Assembly: GCA_035048815.1 (NCBI GenBank)
Contig: JAUCBN010000011.1
Location: forward strand, 11,123,501-11,187,500
Source of the DNA: Abelmoschus esculentus
Lineage: Eukaryota > Streptophyta > Magnoliopsida > Malvales > Malvaceae
DNA length: 64,000 bases
Direction: 5' to 3'
Part shown: positions 1 to 9,888 of the stretch, piece by piece
Layout of the letters: each line of letters opens with the position of its first letter
How positions within the stretch are numbered: the first letter of the stretch is position 1
Program-made: the position numbers and the translations under genes
Notes under the pieces: model-generated
Told to the model about the DNA's origin: nothing
The model's input: only the letters and a program-made list of their open reading frames with translations
Database searches by the model: none

Positions 1-195
1 CAATTTACTTTTAACTTTTCTGTAATTAGTATCCCAATATAATATCCACGTGCGTCAATTAGTCCTATAATTAAAATATAACAAGCATAATTACAATAAA
101 GCCCTTCTGTTCATCTTTTTCAACATGAGTATCGACGGAAGAAAAATTTATAGAACCCTAAACTGAAACACATCTTTCAAAATCAGTGGTCTTTT

Positions 196-366
196 AGGTT
201 ATCCACCTAAGCGCCAAAGGCGCGACGCCCAGCGCCTGATCGGAGGCGTGCGCTTTTCAGCACTCACGGTCGCCCACCATTCGTCGCCTCGCTTTAGCCT
301 ATCAAGGCGTTTTGCCGGTCGCCTCTCATCGCCTAGCGCCCAAGGCGCGCCTAGGCGTAATTTTTA
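196..366. repeat. GC-rich palindromic short repeat (GGCGC words)
   Basis: A compact block dense in GGCGC/GCGCC and CCTAGGCG words, far richer in GC than its surroundings. Both ends carry CCTA-AGCGCC / GCCTAGGCG-type words in opposite orientation, so it could fold on itself. It looks like a small non-autonomous element of the kind common in plant intergenic DNA. No target duplication was identified. Confidence 0.5.
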
Positions 367-560
367 AAACTAAGCTTCCAACGGATGAATCTCGTCTTCC
401 ATGGATGCGTGATGATGCTCATCTTTGAGGTAGTAGGCTTGGTTAATCACTGTCGAACGGTGAAACAATTGATGAACTATTTGAAATAATTTAGCCTATT
501 TATACTGCCATTTGTTCCCTTTAGTTCTGATATCGAGGTTCAACGAAGTCAGCGAAATAA

Positions 561-992
561 ATGATAGATATGAGTTTTCTCGTTGGTCTTCCAGTAAAAT
601 TTGAGATTGTTAAATCTCAGATTCTCTTTGATTTCAAAATTTCTAGTCTCAATGATGTTTTTGGGAGGGTACGTTGTATTGAGAATTCTTTGCCTTCTCC
701 ATCTCCGTTACAGAACAATGTTCTAATTAGTCATGCTCTTTCTTCTGACCCTGTAAGCAACACTGGTGATCCTAGTCGTTCATTTGGATCCAGTCCCAAC
801 AAAATTGATACACAATTTGGAACCTGTAGTCTAGATCACGGCACCATTATCTGTCATTACTGTCACAAACCAGGACATACCAAATGTGATTGTCGGAAAC
901 TACAGTTTAAGAAAACTTCGTCCACTCATATTGTTTCTAGTGTAGACACTTCTTCATCGACGGTTACTAGGGGTGTAAACGAGTTGAGTTAA
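561..992 (+). pseudogene. Ty1-copia gag fragment with zinc knuckle
   Basis: A 143-codon open frame resembling the C-terminal half of a copia gag polyprotein, the capsid/nucleocapsid protein that packages retrotransposon RNA. The N-terminal part (LVGLPVKFEIVKSQI) fits the conserved gag helix region. Near residue 97 is a canonical CCHC zinc knuckle, CHYCHKPGHTKCDC (C-x2-C-x4-H-x4-C). Upstream (about 380-560) similar gag-like coding is visible but broken by stops. No protease, integrase, reverse transcriptase or LTR follows, so this is an orphan scrap. Just beyond it, at about 971, a different repeat begins. Confidence 0.7.
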
Positions 993-1110
993 ACTCGAGT
1001 AGTGCTAAGCTCGGTTCGGCTCGTTAAAGTTTCGAGTTGAGTTCGAGCTTGAGTAATTTTAAACGAGCCTGAAATATCTGAGCTCGGCTCGTTAAGATAG
1101 GTTTGAAAAA
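971..1110. repeat. Low-complexity element end (CGAGTTGAGTT / CTCGGCTCG words)
   Basis: Starts with GGGGTGTAAACGAG and continues with reiterated CGAG, GAGTT and CTCGGTTCGGCTCG words. The composition is typical of terminal parts of short plant DNA transposons that begin GGGGTGT. Only one end was recognised. Confidence 0.35.
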
Positions 1111-1950
1111 TGCACTTTTGGGCATGTCAAAGTAGAAAGAGCCATTACACATTTGTGCATTGGGTATTGGTATGTAATACATCTATATCGATACAAGTCC
1201 TTTCGTGCCTACCTGACTAAGTCATTTTGACTATTTTGAAAGTATTTAAACATGTCAAAAACCGTTGGGAAAACATTCAAACATATTTTTCAAGTTAGTA
1301 GACTTTTGAAACATTTTTGCAAATTAGTTTAAGTTCAGAAACAATTTTCATTCAAGTTATATTAAAATCAATATCTTAATGATCTCTCCATTTTGATATA
1401 ACAAAGCTACATGAAAAATTGTTTTTGAAATTCCCCTCTTAGAATTTTTTTAAGAAAAAGAATATTTTAGAAAAACATTAAAGCTCTTTTTTTTCTTTTT
1501 TGAAATTTATTTTTTCAAACTTATCTCTTTTTTATATAAAATTTAATTAAAAATTTGTTTGACTTTACTCGTTGGTTCAAGATAATAATGGTAAAAATAC
1601 CAAAAGAAGATGTAACATGAAAGAATTTTAAAAATGGTTCCCCTTAATCAAGTAACAAGAGAATGTTAGTCCAAATATTCAAGAGAAATATTGAATTTCA
1701 AATTATATAAACAAATTAAACGCAAGAAATTCAATTTAAACATGTCATTTATGAAAATAAATCAAAATTCACACAAGGCATGATAAAAGGAGAAAAACTA
1801 TCCCTTTTTGGCTATGTGTACCAGTATGGTATCGATTGAATCTATACTTGGTTGAATGTCATATTGGTATGGTAGGAGTTGTGTCGGTACCAAGAGCACA
1901 AAGTGGTGAAATATTGCAGTAAAATTAACTTTAAAGGCCTTACAACTTAG
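1111..1950. repeat. Dispersed AT-rich repeat with TATCGATAC words, copy A
   Basis: A non-coding AT-rich stretch with words such as ATATCGATACAAG and GGTATCGATTG. A segment around 1270-1382 (CAAACATATTTTTCAAG, then ATTATATTAAAAT-like words) has a clear relative at about 33370-33480 and a weaker one at about 36360-36490. No gene is visible. Confidence 0.45.
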
Positions 1951-2130
1951 TTACAAGTTCATACAAAGACTTTATTAAGACCTAGATATACATTTTGGTT
2001 ATATTTGCTACAAAATAGCATGCTTCTCAAAATAACACATTTAAAGCATATAAGGTACGATTTCACAAAGAACCAACCAAACATTACAAGGTTAAGATCA
2101 AAAACATAAACATGAGCATAAAAGACAAAA

Positions 2131-3542
2131 GGGTAAACTACTGCACGAGTCACTTTCGTTTATCCCCAATGTACTTTTAGTCACCGATTTTGAAAAATGA
2201 CCAGTAAGGTCACTATCGTTTTCGTGGTGTAAAATTTTGGTTACTCCAACGTTAAGTGCCGTTAAATATTGACGAAAAGATGATTTGACACAACAAAAAA
2301 TGATAAATTACTTAAACTATTATTATACTTTTGTTTCATCTTTAATTTGACTCTAAAAAATTTGAAACTTTATATTTTTATTATCTTCCAAAAAAACATA
2401 CATTTCTCTAAAAGTTCTCTAACTCTGAGCTGAAGAACGTTCGAGTTTCATACGGTGCAGATTGAAAAAAGGATTTTTCGGCAATGGAGGTATACAGAAA
2501 AACCATGGCTACCCCTGCAAATGTTATTTATATTTCTACTATTCTGGGTCGTGATAGTCCTTTTCATGTTCACAAATGTGATTAGAAATGTCAAAATGAA
2601 CATGTTTGTGGCAACATGTATCGCTGCAAACTAACGGGGTCACACACATCTGTGACAATAACTATAACCGGAGGATTTTGTATGATAACCATAGTTCTTT
2701 TTGTCATGCGAGTGGCCAGGTTTTTCCTCTCACTCAAGTCGAGGAACAGGTGTCAAGAGGAAGCTTGATGTCGACAATTCCTCGCCCTCTGATAACTACA
2801 GTTTTAAGCGCAGGCACAACGCACAGTTCTATCCTTCTTTTGAGAGATCTTTCATAGCTGTGAGTCTGATTTGCAGCCAAGTTAGAGAGAGCATAGATAC
2901 GAGCTAGATTAGATTAGAGTTTATACTATATAGTATCATATTATTAACCATAAAGACTCCTATATCTTGTTTCCCTTTAAGTATTCCATTGAAACTTATT
3001 CCGAAGTGACTTTGATGTTGGTGGAGGTACATGCCTGTAGGAAAAAAATCACTTATTTTCTATTTTGTCTGATGCTATTTAGTTTCTCTCAACTTCAAGT
3101 TTAATTTAGTCTCTTTGCGTGAGGAATTGGGGGTTTGAGATAAGGGTGGTTAACCAATTATGATGACATGTTATTTGGGTGAGGATCTGGGGGTTTGGGA
3201 TAAGGTTAGGGTTTATTTGAAAGGTGATGAAAAGATAAAATTTTAAATTTTTTAGAGTCAAATTAAAGATGAAATAAAAGTATACTAATAGTTTAATGAC
3301 TATTTAAGTAATTTATCATTTTTTATTGTACTAGATCATATTTTCGTCAATGTTTAACGACATTTAATATTAGAGTGACCAAAACTTTACACTTCGAAAA
3401 TGATAGGCACAACATTAAATATTAGAGTGACCAAAACTTTACACATTCCCAATTATGATGACATGTTATTGGTCGTTTTTCAAAATCGATGACTAAAAAT
3501 GTACTGAAAATAATTAAAAGTGATTAGCGCAGTAGTGTACCC
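2131..3542. mobile_element. Pack-MULE-like non-autonomous element with long TIRs
   Basis: The left end (2131, GGGTAAACTACTGCACGAGT) and the reverse complement of the right end (3542, GGGTACACTACTGCGCTAAT) match, and similarity continues inward for about 240-310 bp on each side. The element is flanked by a perfect 9-bp direct repeat, AAGACAAAA (2122-2130 and 3543-3551), the length made by Mutator-like transposases. It encodes no transposase. The interior (about 2400-3220) holds a broken host-gene fragment, the definition of a Pack-MULE. The right TIR contains an internal duplication of about 31 bp (ATTAGAGTGACCAAAACTTT at about 3370 and 3420) that the left lacks. Confidence 0.85.
2485..2907 (+). 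pseudogene. Captured host-gene fragment inside the Pack-MULE
   Basis: Coding-like sequence spread over two frames. An ATG at 2485 opens a frame reading ATPANVIYISTILGRDSPFH and then a stop. It continues with THICDNNYNRRILYDNHSSF and FPLTQVEEQVSRG (frame of 2606), then shifts near 2755 into VKRKLDVDNSSPSD, SFKRRHNAQFYPSFERSF (frame of 2701), ending at 2907. A lysine/arginine-rich KRRH segment and a cysteine/histidine-bearing stretch are visible. It recalls a conserved plant nuclear-type protein that I cannot name with certainty. The stop and frameshift show that it is not a working gene in this copy. Confidence 0.6.
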
Positions 3543-3599
3543 AAGACAAAAATATGTAACTAATGCAATTAAGACTCTCCCTAACTACATGCAATTAGG

Positions 3600-4047
3600 C
3601 ACAACATTGAGTTATACAAACATGCTAAGATCGTTATGAAAACTAGACAAGAAAAACATGATCAAACAATTGCATGAAATTTAAATTTGTCACTTGAATC
3701 AAGGTATGATGTTAAGTTTCTCAAGTTGAACAACTAGTTAAGATCCCAAAATGCTTTCAGAACTTTGGTTGACCGTAACTTTCAAATTGATCTTTTCTTC
3801 TAATTTTATTTCCAGCAATTTATGGATTATTACCATCATCGAAGTTCTTATATCTGTTAGCTTAACTTCAAAATTTGCATGCAATTTTTCAATTTCTTGT
3901 CTCCATTATAGAACCTAAGTTGCTATAATAATCTCGGTTGTTGTCGATTGAGCTGGTTGGGTCGTAATTGCTGTAAGGGTTGCGTCACTACGAGTCATCA
4001 CTCCGTCCACTATCACCAAGGATCAAACTTGATGCTTTGATACCTTT
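3600..4047 (-). pseudogene. Leader and gag-start remnant of an outer LTR retrotransposon
   Basis: Read on the minus strand, TTTTACA at about 4048 is followed by AGGTATCAAAGCATCAAG, which resembles a tRNA-Met primer-binding site just inside an LTR. Coding-like sequence follows (TAITTQPAQSTTTEII, then a helical, lysine/glutamate-rich stretch) of the sort that opens plant LTR-retrotransposon gag proteins. The presumed LTR (4048 onward) is interrupted by the copia element at 4117 and would resume at 7659. The parent element is decayed and its far end was not found. Confidence 0.35.
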
Positions 4048-4116
4048 GTAAAACTAATACACCAGAAGAATAAGAATTTTGGGATAAGATAAAATCCACA
4101 TACAAAGGGAGGAAAC

Positions 4117-4399
4117 TGTACAAAATCAACTTCCAACTTTGTGAAAAAATAAAATAATGTTGAAAAAAGAAAAAAAAATTTAAGCTTTTTGTGAAACGGA
4201 AGAAAAAACATAATTGATTTTTTATTGTTGAATGAATGGATTTGTTTACACAAGCTAATGCCTTTTTATAGGTTTTAGAATAGTACTTTGAATAGGATTA
4301 GAAGTCCTAATAACTTTAGACTTTTAATTCTACTAAAATTATCTCTAAGTAATAGATCCTAACTCAAATTCCTACTAATACTATATATATAATCTCACA
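4117..4399 (-). repeat. 3' LTR of the small copia element
   Basis: 283-bp LTR, TGTA...CACA on the plus strand. It lacks a roughly 24-bp tandem duplication (ACTTTTAATCCTATTAACTT region) present in the other LTR. Confidence 0.9.
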
Positions 4400-4412
4400 C
4401 TCCCCTCAAGTT
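4400..4412 (-). other. Polypurine tract of the small copia element
   Basis: Minus-strand TTGAGGGGAG directly abuts the inner end of the 3' LTR. This is the standard position and composition of the copia plus-strand primer. Confidence 0.8.
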
Positions 4413-4672
4413 GGAGAATATATATTGTATATTCCCAACTTGAATAGAAACTTGTCGAATGAAATTTTTGGTAATGCTTTTGTAAACACGTCTGCCACTT
4501 GTTCTTCTGTAGGAACATAGGATAAAGAAGTTATCCCATTAGTAATCTTTTCTGAGATAAAATGTCTATCAATCTCCACATGTTTCGTTCTGTCATGATG
4601 AATTGGATTTCGAGCAATTTGTATGACAGACTGATTATCACAAAAAATCTCGAACTTTTTCTCTTGGTTCAC
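4406..4672 (-). pseudogene. Copia RNase H C-terminal fragment
   Basis: 88 codons. The copia RNase H features FCDNQSVIQIARNPIHHDRTKHVEIDRHF and the terminal VADVFTKALP are present, which in an intact element would degrade the RNA of the RNA:DNA hybrid. It lies directly downstream of the reverse transcriptase frame and is separated from it by stops around 4673-4771, so the polyprotein is broken. Confidence 0.85.
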
Positions 4673-4771
4673 ATCTAACTCTTTTAGTAGCTTTAATAAC
4701 TAAATTCCTTCACACATTCCCAATGCTAAAGCCCTATATTCTGCTTCAGCGCTGCTTCTAGATACAACTGT

Positions 4772-5806
4772 TTATTTCTTACTTCTCCAATTCACTAGAT
4801 TTCCCCAAACAAAGGAACAATAACCACTAGTTGATCTTCTTTCTGTCAGTTCACCTGTCCAGCTTGAATCTGAAAAAATCTGAATAAAACTTTCTTGAGT
4901 CTTTTTAAATAGCAGTCCATGCCCTGGTGTCCCTTTCAAGTATCTCAAAATTCTAATTGCAGCTTCTATGTGATCCTCCCTTGGATCAGTCATGTGTTGA
5001 CTGATAACATTAACTGAAAAGGCAATATTTGTTTTGGTTAATGACAAATAAACTAACTTTTCCACTAACCTTTGAAATTTACCCTTATCAACTTTATGGT
5101 TTGAGTCATCTTTACTAAATTTTAATCCTGCTTCCATGGGAGTATCAACTGGTTTGCATCCTAGCATCCCAGTTTCATTAAGTAAATCAAGAATATACTT
5201 TCTTTGATTTATTACTAAACCTTTGCTCAACCTAGCAACCTCCATGCCTAGAAAGTATCTGAATTTTCCTAGGTCTTTTGTTTCAAACTCTGTATTTAAT
5301 AACCTTTTCAGGTGACTTATCTCTTTCTCATCATCACTTGTCAGAATTATGTCGTCCACATACACTATTAAAATAACCCTTTTATTGTTAGAGGCTATCT
5401 TAATGAAGAGTGTGTGATCTGCTAAGGATTGTTTGTATCCAGCTTTCATAATCACTTTGGTGAATCTGTCAAACCAGGCTCTAGGCGACTGTTTCAAACC
5501 ATAGATGGATTTATTAAGTCTACAAACTTTCTGATCACCTTTTGTCGACTTCAAACCCGGAGGTACTCTCATGTACACTTCTTCTTCCAATTTTTCATTA
5601 AGAAAAGCATTCTTAATGTTAAGTTGATGCAGCATCCAGTCTTTGTTTACTGTCAAACTTAAGAGAACTCTAATTGTATTTAGCTTAGCTACAGGAGCAA
5701 AAGTCTCATTATAATCAATTCCATAAGTTTGAGTAAAACCTTTTGCTACCAACCTTGCTTTATATCTTTGTATACTACCATCAGAGTTGTATTTTATGGA
5801 AAACAC
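4772..5806 (-). pseudogene. Copia reverse transcriptase
   Basis: A 344-codon frame with the order expected of the RVT_2 domain: YKARLVAKGFTQ, DYNETFAPVAKL, HQLNIKNAFLN (usually DVKNAFL, here N), YGLKQSPRAWF, and the catalytic IVYVDDIILTS near residue 150, followed by LGKFRYFLGMEVA and the start of RNase H (SDSSWTGE, RRSTSGYCSFVWG). Length and motif order fit copia. It is separated by stops from the integrase tail upstream and RNase H downstream. Opposite-strand frames here are shadows. Confidence 0.92.
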
Positions 5807-5854
5807 CCACTTGCATCCAACTGGTTTCTTGTCCTGCGGAAGATCTGTAATGGC

Positions 5855-6508
5855 TCAAGTATCATTCTTTTCAAGTGTTTCAATCTCCTCTTCAACAACT
5901 CTTCTCCACTTAGAATCATTTAGAGCCTTCTCAATAGTGTCAGGTATTTGTTCTTTATCTAAGCAAGCTGTAAAAGCCTTGAAAGATGGCATTAGATTAC
6001 CATAAGCAACATACCTCTGAATGGGATGCTTTGTACATTCTCTTATCCCTTTCCTTTTAGCAATTGGTAAATCATCAACCTCAGGTAACGATAAAGGAAT
6101 CTCGGTTAGAACATTACCTTCATCATTCTCATTGGCAACTGAACTCAAGTCCAATTCTTGGCAAGTGTCAGATTGCAAAACAGTCTCTGGAATAATTTTC
6201 TGTTTTCTGGTGTAAACTTTCAATTGCTTAGAGGGTTGAGGAGTTTGTGAGGGAGGTTTAGGTGATAATTGAGGAGTAGTAACAATAGATGAAGGATGAA
6301 AAGTTGTAGGTGTAGAAGTGGAAGAGTTATCAGGTTCAAATGACAAAGGATTATTAATAAATAAATCTGAGGAATAAACTTGATTTCTGAGAGGCTGAAA
6401 AATATCACTATTCTCCCCTTGATTTTCAGTCGAGTGGAAATAAGGTTCATGTTCAAAAAAGGTGAGATCTAATGAAATAAAAAAAAATTCTGAGGAGGAT
6501 GGTAACAT
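5855..6508 (-). pseudogene. Copia integrase C-terminal and linker region
   Basis: 217 codons rich in Pro/Ser/Thr (PTTFHPSSIVTTPQLSPKPP) ending in the conserved pre-RT stretch (HPIQRYVAYGNLMPSFKAF, SKWRRVVEEEIETLEKNDT). This is the variable linker between integrase and reverse transcriptase. The DDE core that should lie upstream is missing. A 14-bp direct repeat (AATTCTGAGGAGGA at 6486-6499 and 6547-6560) lies at the probable deletion junction. Confidence 0.8.
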
Positions 6509-6559
6509 TTGTAGCTCTTCTTAAGTGAAGAATACCCTACCAAGACAATTCTGAGGAGG

Positions 6560-7311
6560 AAGGTTTGTAGAAAGATGGTAAATAAGATGCTTTTGTTTGT
6601 TTAGCAAGAGGACATATATGACATTTAAAAGAACTTGGATTTTTATTAACAAACAATTTAGGGAATAATTTAGCAAGATAATGGAAATTAGGATGCCCTA
6701 ACCTAAAATGTCATAACATTATATTATCAATTTGTCCTAAAGAAGTAAAGGAACAAGAAGTATTTGGTATGATAGTTGGTTGATTACCGAGAAGGACATA
6801 AAGACCATTTTATAAGCTAGCATTGCCAAGCATTTTCCTCGAATTCATTGCCTGTAAAAAACAACCAGATTCAGTAAACTGTAATGAACACTTCAAATTC
6901 TTGGAGAGTTTACTAACAGAGATAAGATTGCAGGCAAGATTAGGCACAAACAGAACATCATCAAGCAACAAGTTATCATTAATGAGGACCGAACCACTTC
7001 CTTTGATAGGAGAAAAAGAGCCATCGGCTGTTTTAATAGAACGTGTAGAAGATGAATCTAAAAAAATTAAGGAATAATTCTCTGTTACCAGTCATGTGAT
7101 CAGATGCTCCAGAGTCGATGATCCATGTTGATGTACCTTTAGAAGAAAAAAGTGCAGTAGGAGAACAAATATTTTGTATGCCTTTATCCTCCACGAGAAC
7201 TAAATTTGTTTCACAGGTTATTGTCGAACCTGGAATTGCTTGAAAAAACTCCAATCCAACCGTTTGTTTTGCTATAGGTAACATCTCAGAGGTTGTCGAA
7301 AGGAATCCCAT
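6560..7311 (-). pseudogene. Copia protease and pre-integrase zinc-binding region
   Basis: At 7033-7311 the aspartic protease active-site motif WIIDSGASDHMTGN is present. Beyond stops, coding-like sequence continues (VPNLACNLISVSKLS) to the zinc-binding HHCC of the pre-integrase domain (HFRLGHPNFHYLAKLFP, KCHICPLAKQTKASY) around 6570-6720. The frame then jumps straight to the integrase tail, so the catalytic core is deleted. Almost no gag lies between the primer-binding site and the protease. Confidence 0.82.
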
Positions 7312-7337
7312 TAAGAATTCGGACTAGGATCGATATT

Positions 7338-7349
7338 AGACCGATACCA
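7338..7349 (-). other. Primer-binding site of the small copia element
   Basis: Minus strand TGGTATCGGTCT immediately follows the 5' LTR end (ACA). The first seven bases match the usual initiator tRNA-Met primer sequence of plant copia elements. Confidence 0.8.
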
Positions 7350-7658
7350 TGTAGAAAATTAACTTCCAACTTTGTGGAAAAATAAAATAATGTTGAAAAA
7401 AGAAAAAAAGAAAATTTAAGCTTTTTGTGAAACGGAAGAAGAAATATAATTGATTTTCTGTTGTTGAATGAATGGATTTGTTTACACAAGTTAATGCCTT
7501 TTTATAGGCTTTAGAATATGACTTTGAATAGGATTAGAAGTCTTAATTACTTTAGACTTTTAATCCTATTAACTTAAGACTTTTAATTCTATTAAAATTA
7601 TCTCTAAGTAATAGATCCTAACTCAAATTCCTACTAATACTATATATATAATCTCACA
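7350..7658 (-). repeat. 5' LTR of the small copia element
   Basis: 309-bp LTR partner of 4117-4399, with the same TGTA...CACA ends and a roughly 24-bp internal tandem duplication near 7560-7585. Confidence 0.9.
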
Positions 7659-7663
7659 GAAAC

Positions 7664-8147
7664 AGGTTTTATTAAGATAAGAAGCCAATACAATTTATCA
7701 GACGAGGATGAAGACGATAGTCCTGATCCAAATAACCGGCCTCCCTAAGCAAAAAACGACACAGTTTTGTATATATAACAAGGGTGTCAAAATGCACCGG
7801 ATCACTAAAGAAAAAAATTATTAAAGTATCTCATTAACAGCCCTTTTAAAGCAGTTTACCACCCTTTTCATCATCTACTTACAAAAAATGACTGACTAGA
7901 AGTTCAACCTTACTTTGATCAATGCGTCAAGAAAACTAAAAATCTTTGATTGGCTTTAATACCATGTGGCGAAAATAAAAAACTAAGAAGAATGTTTGAG
8001 AAGAGAAGCTTGTGCTTATTCACATCATAGGTTAGCCTATTTATATTAGTTACAAGTATTGAACTAAGGAAACAAATTAAAGAAAGTAAAATTCCTAAGA
8101 ATTTGTACAAATTATTTCCTGTATGTGATGTTGATGGTAATTGCTTA
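7664..8147 (-). repeat. Retrotransposon LTR-like scraps
   Basis: No gene. 7664-7800 probably resumes the outer element split by the copia insertion. At about 7953-7966 the minus strand reads TGGTATTAAAGCC after a CA end, a primer-site-like sequence. The adjacent 7965-8120 would then be part of its LTR. The exact limits are not visible. Confidence 0.3.
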
Positions 8148-8151
8148 TTTG

Positions 8152-9888
8152 GAAAAGATTGATACGGAGGCAAAAATTGCCACCTTTCGAGTTCCTGACA
8201 TAGGAGTTGCATCACAACTGCAACTTGAGGGGATGAGAGCTATAGGAAATCACAACTATTATAATGCTGCAGTGGCTGCATTGTCTGTTGCTGGACTGGA
8301 TGTTGGCGTGCATGTTGAAGCCATCAGTTCAACAATGGAGAAATTGAGGCCTCCACCTCATCGAATGCAAGTTGGTAAGGAATTATCTTGTCTCTCTTTT
8401 TTCCTTTTCTACTTTTCTTTAATGGTACCAGGTTCTTTAAAATTATCATGGTTCGACTACTCTTCTAGCCCTTTTATAATTGTAAAATTCCTCATCGATC
8501 TACTAGCATGATAAAAGAATATGGTGGTTGTACCTTTTCTGATAGGCAAGATATAATAATCTTAATACTCTTGTATTGGGAACAACAAACACAAAAAAGC
8601 TTTTATGATTATGAGCAATTGCTAAAAGAGTAGAAAACAGTTGCCGCCCAAGAAGTTGATTGGCATGTTGTCAAAAATAATAATTCTCTCTAGTCCCCAA
8701 GGATTGCTACAATGCTACTTTATGATTCTTGGCTTTCATCATGTAGTACACAAGGATATGCACGGGATTACATGGGTGGATGATAGCAAGGCAACGAACA
8801 TTGCGGCTACACATACAGGACTTCTGGGTCTGAAAGGACAAAAGTCGGTGATTCTACTTGGTGGCCTTGCTAAGGTCCAGTTTTTATCTTTCCTTTTAGC
8901 TAAGTTTTCTTCATTTCTTTGGTGCCATTAATGTGGTGTTTTTTCCCTTCTTCGCATCGTAATGTCTAATTAGAGCTCTGAATATGGCTGAACTTGGACT
9001 TTGCTTACCATCTGAAACGTGTTATTGGTTGAGTCATGAGATAATGTCTGATCAACTTTCTCTAAACCTTTAGTAGGCATTTGTTCGTACTATAACCATG
9101 TTATACGTGGGTTAATTTGTTTTTATTGTTTTATTTGCAGGTCCTAAATGGACAAGCTTCAAATGGTTTTGAACAATTGGTGGAGCCGTTGAATGGCCAT
9201 AGATGTGTAATAACTGTATGGGAGATGTTTCTTCTAGAGATATGCCAGTCTCCAATTCAAAATCCTTACTTCCCGTATTTTCTCCTCTGTTTTTTATTTC
9301 TTTTTTTTTCTAATGGCTTTTTTCGAAATTGCTTTTGCATGAATTCCCAAAGTTCGGGTCGTCAGGAGCAATGATTCATCAGACATTGATCGACAACGGT
9401 CTTCACATTCCTTGCATTCAAGCCACAAATCTGAAGGATGCGGTAGAACATTCTAGGAAGATGGCAAAACATGGTTTGTTCTCTTCAACAATGAGTTTCG
9501 ATTTAATATGTTTGTTTCTTCATGTAGTCGTTTCTATTCCTATTGTCATATAATTGGTATATCAAAACATCACAATCCAAGTTTAGATTCATGATCGTTC
9601 TTAGAACAGTACTCGTTTTTTCGTATTGTTTGCAATATAAAGAGAGTAAGAAGAGAGGGTCGGACAGGTTAAAAATCGTCCGGCTTCATCTTCTATGTGC
9701 TTCAATATTTGTCATCCTAGGTGTTTGGATGTTAATAATGGTAACGAAAACACCGTTCATTTTATTCATACGTTGAAATTGACACAGGTGATGCCATTGT
9801 GCTCAGTCCAGCCTGTGCTAGCTTTGATGAATTCAGGAACTTTGAGCACCGAGGGATGTTTTTCCAGGAGTTGGCCTTATCTGCATAA
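8152..9888 (+). pseudogene. MurD-like ligase, 3' exons only (5'-truncated)
   Basis: C-terminal part of a UDP-N-acetylmuramoyl-L-alanine:D-glutamate ligase (MurD) homologue, the peptidoglycan-pathway enzyme kept as a plastid-type protein in some plants. Exons fit GT-AG rules and keep phase: about 8152-8374 (ATFRVPDIG, GNHNYYNAAVAALSVAGLDV), 8747-8874 (GITWVDDSKATN, KSVILLGGLAK), 9141-9215 (VLNGQASNGFEQLVEP), 9353-9473 (FGSSGAMIHQTLIDNGL), 9788-9888 (DAIVLSPACASFDEFRNFEH then TAA). This covers the end of the central domain and all of the glutamate-ligase C-terminal domain. The N-terminal UDP-binding domain and the ATP P-loop are absent; upstream sequence is LTR debris. A catalytic enzyme is not expected. 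All five exons remain uninterrupted, so truncation is recent or the transcript is retained. Confidence 0.8.

Larger units (their letters stand above)
4117..7658 (-). mobile_element. Small Ty1-copia retrotransposon with TSD
   Basis: Direct repeats at 4117-4399 and 7350-7658 both start TGTA and end CACA and are very similar. They are flanked by a perfect 5-bp target duplication GAAAC (4112-4116; 7659-7663). On the minus strand the order is 5' LTR (7350-7658), primer-binding site, protease, HHCC pre-integrase, integrase tail, reverse transcriptase, RNase H, polypurine tract, 3' LTR. At 3.54 kb it is shorter than a full copia element. Gag is absent (protease begins about 30 nt from the primer site) and so is the catalytic core of integrase. 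It cannot be autonomous. Confidence 0.92.

Noticed and set aside
4023..4253. Minus-strand 76-codon frame
   Set aside because: It lies mostly in the copia LTR; a twin frame (7286-7489) occurs in the other LTR, so it is non-coding repeat.
5429..6215. Plus-strand open frames over the copia element
   Set aside because: They are antisense to clear RT and integrase coding and show no protein-like motifs.
7338..7349. tRNA-Met gene fragment
   Set aside because: The TGGTATC sequence abuts an LTR and is a primer-binding site; no tRNA cloverleaf was seen here or elsewhere in the window.
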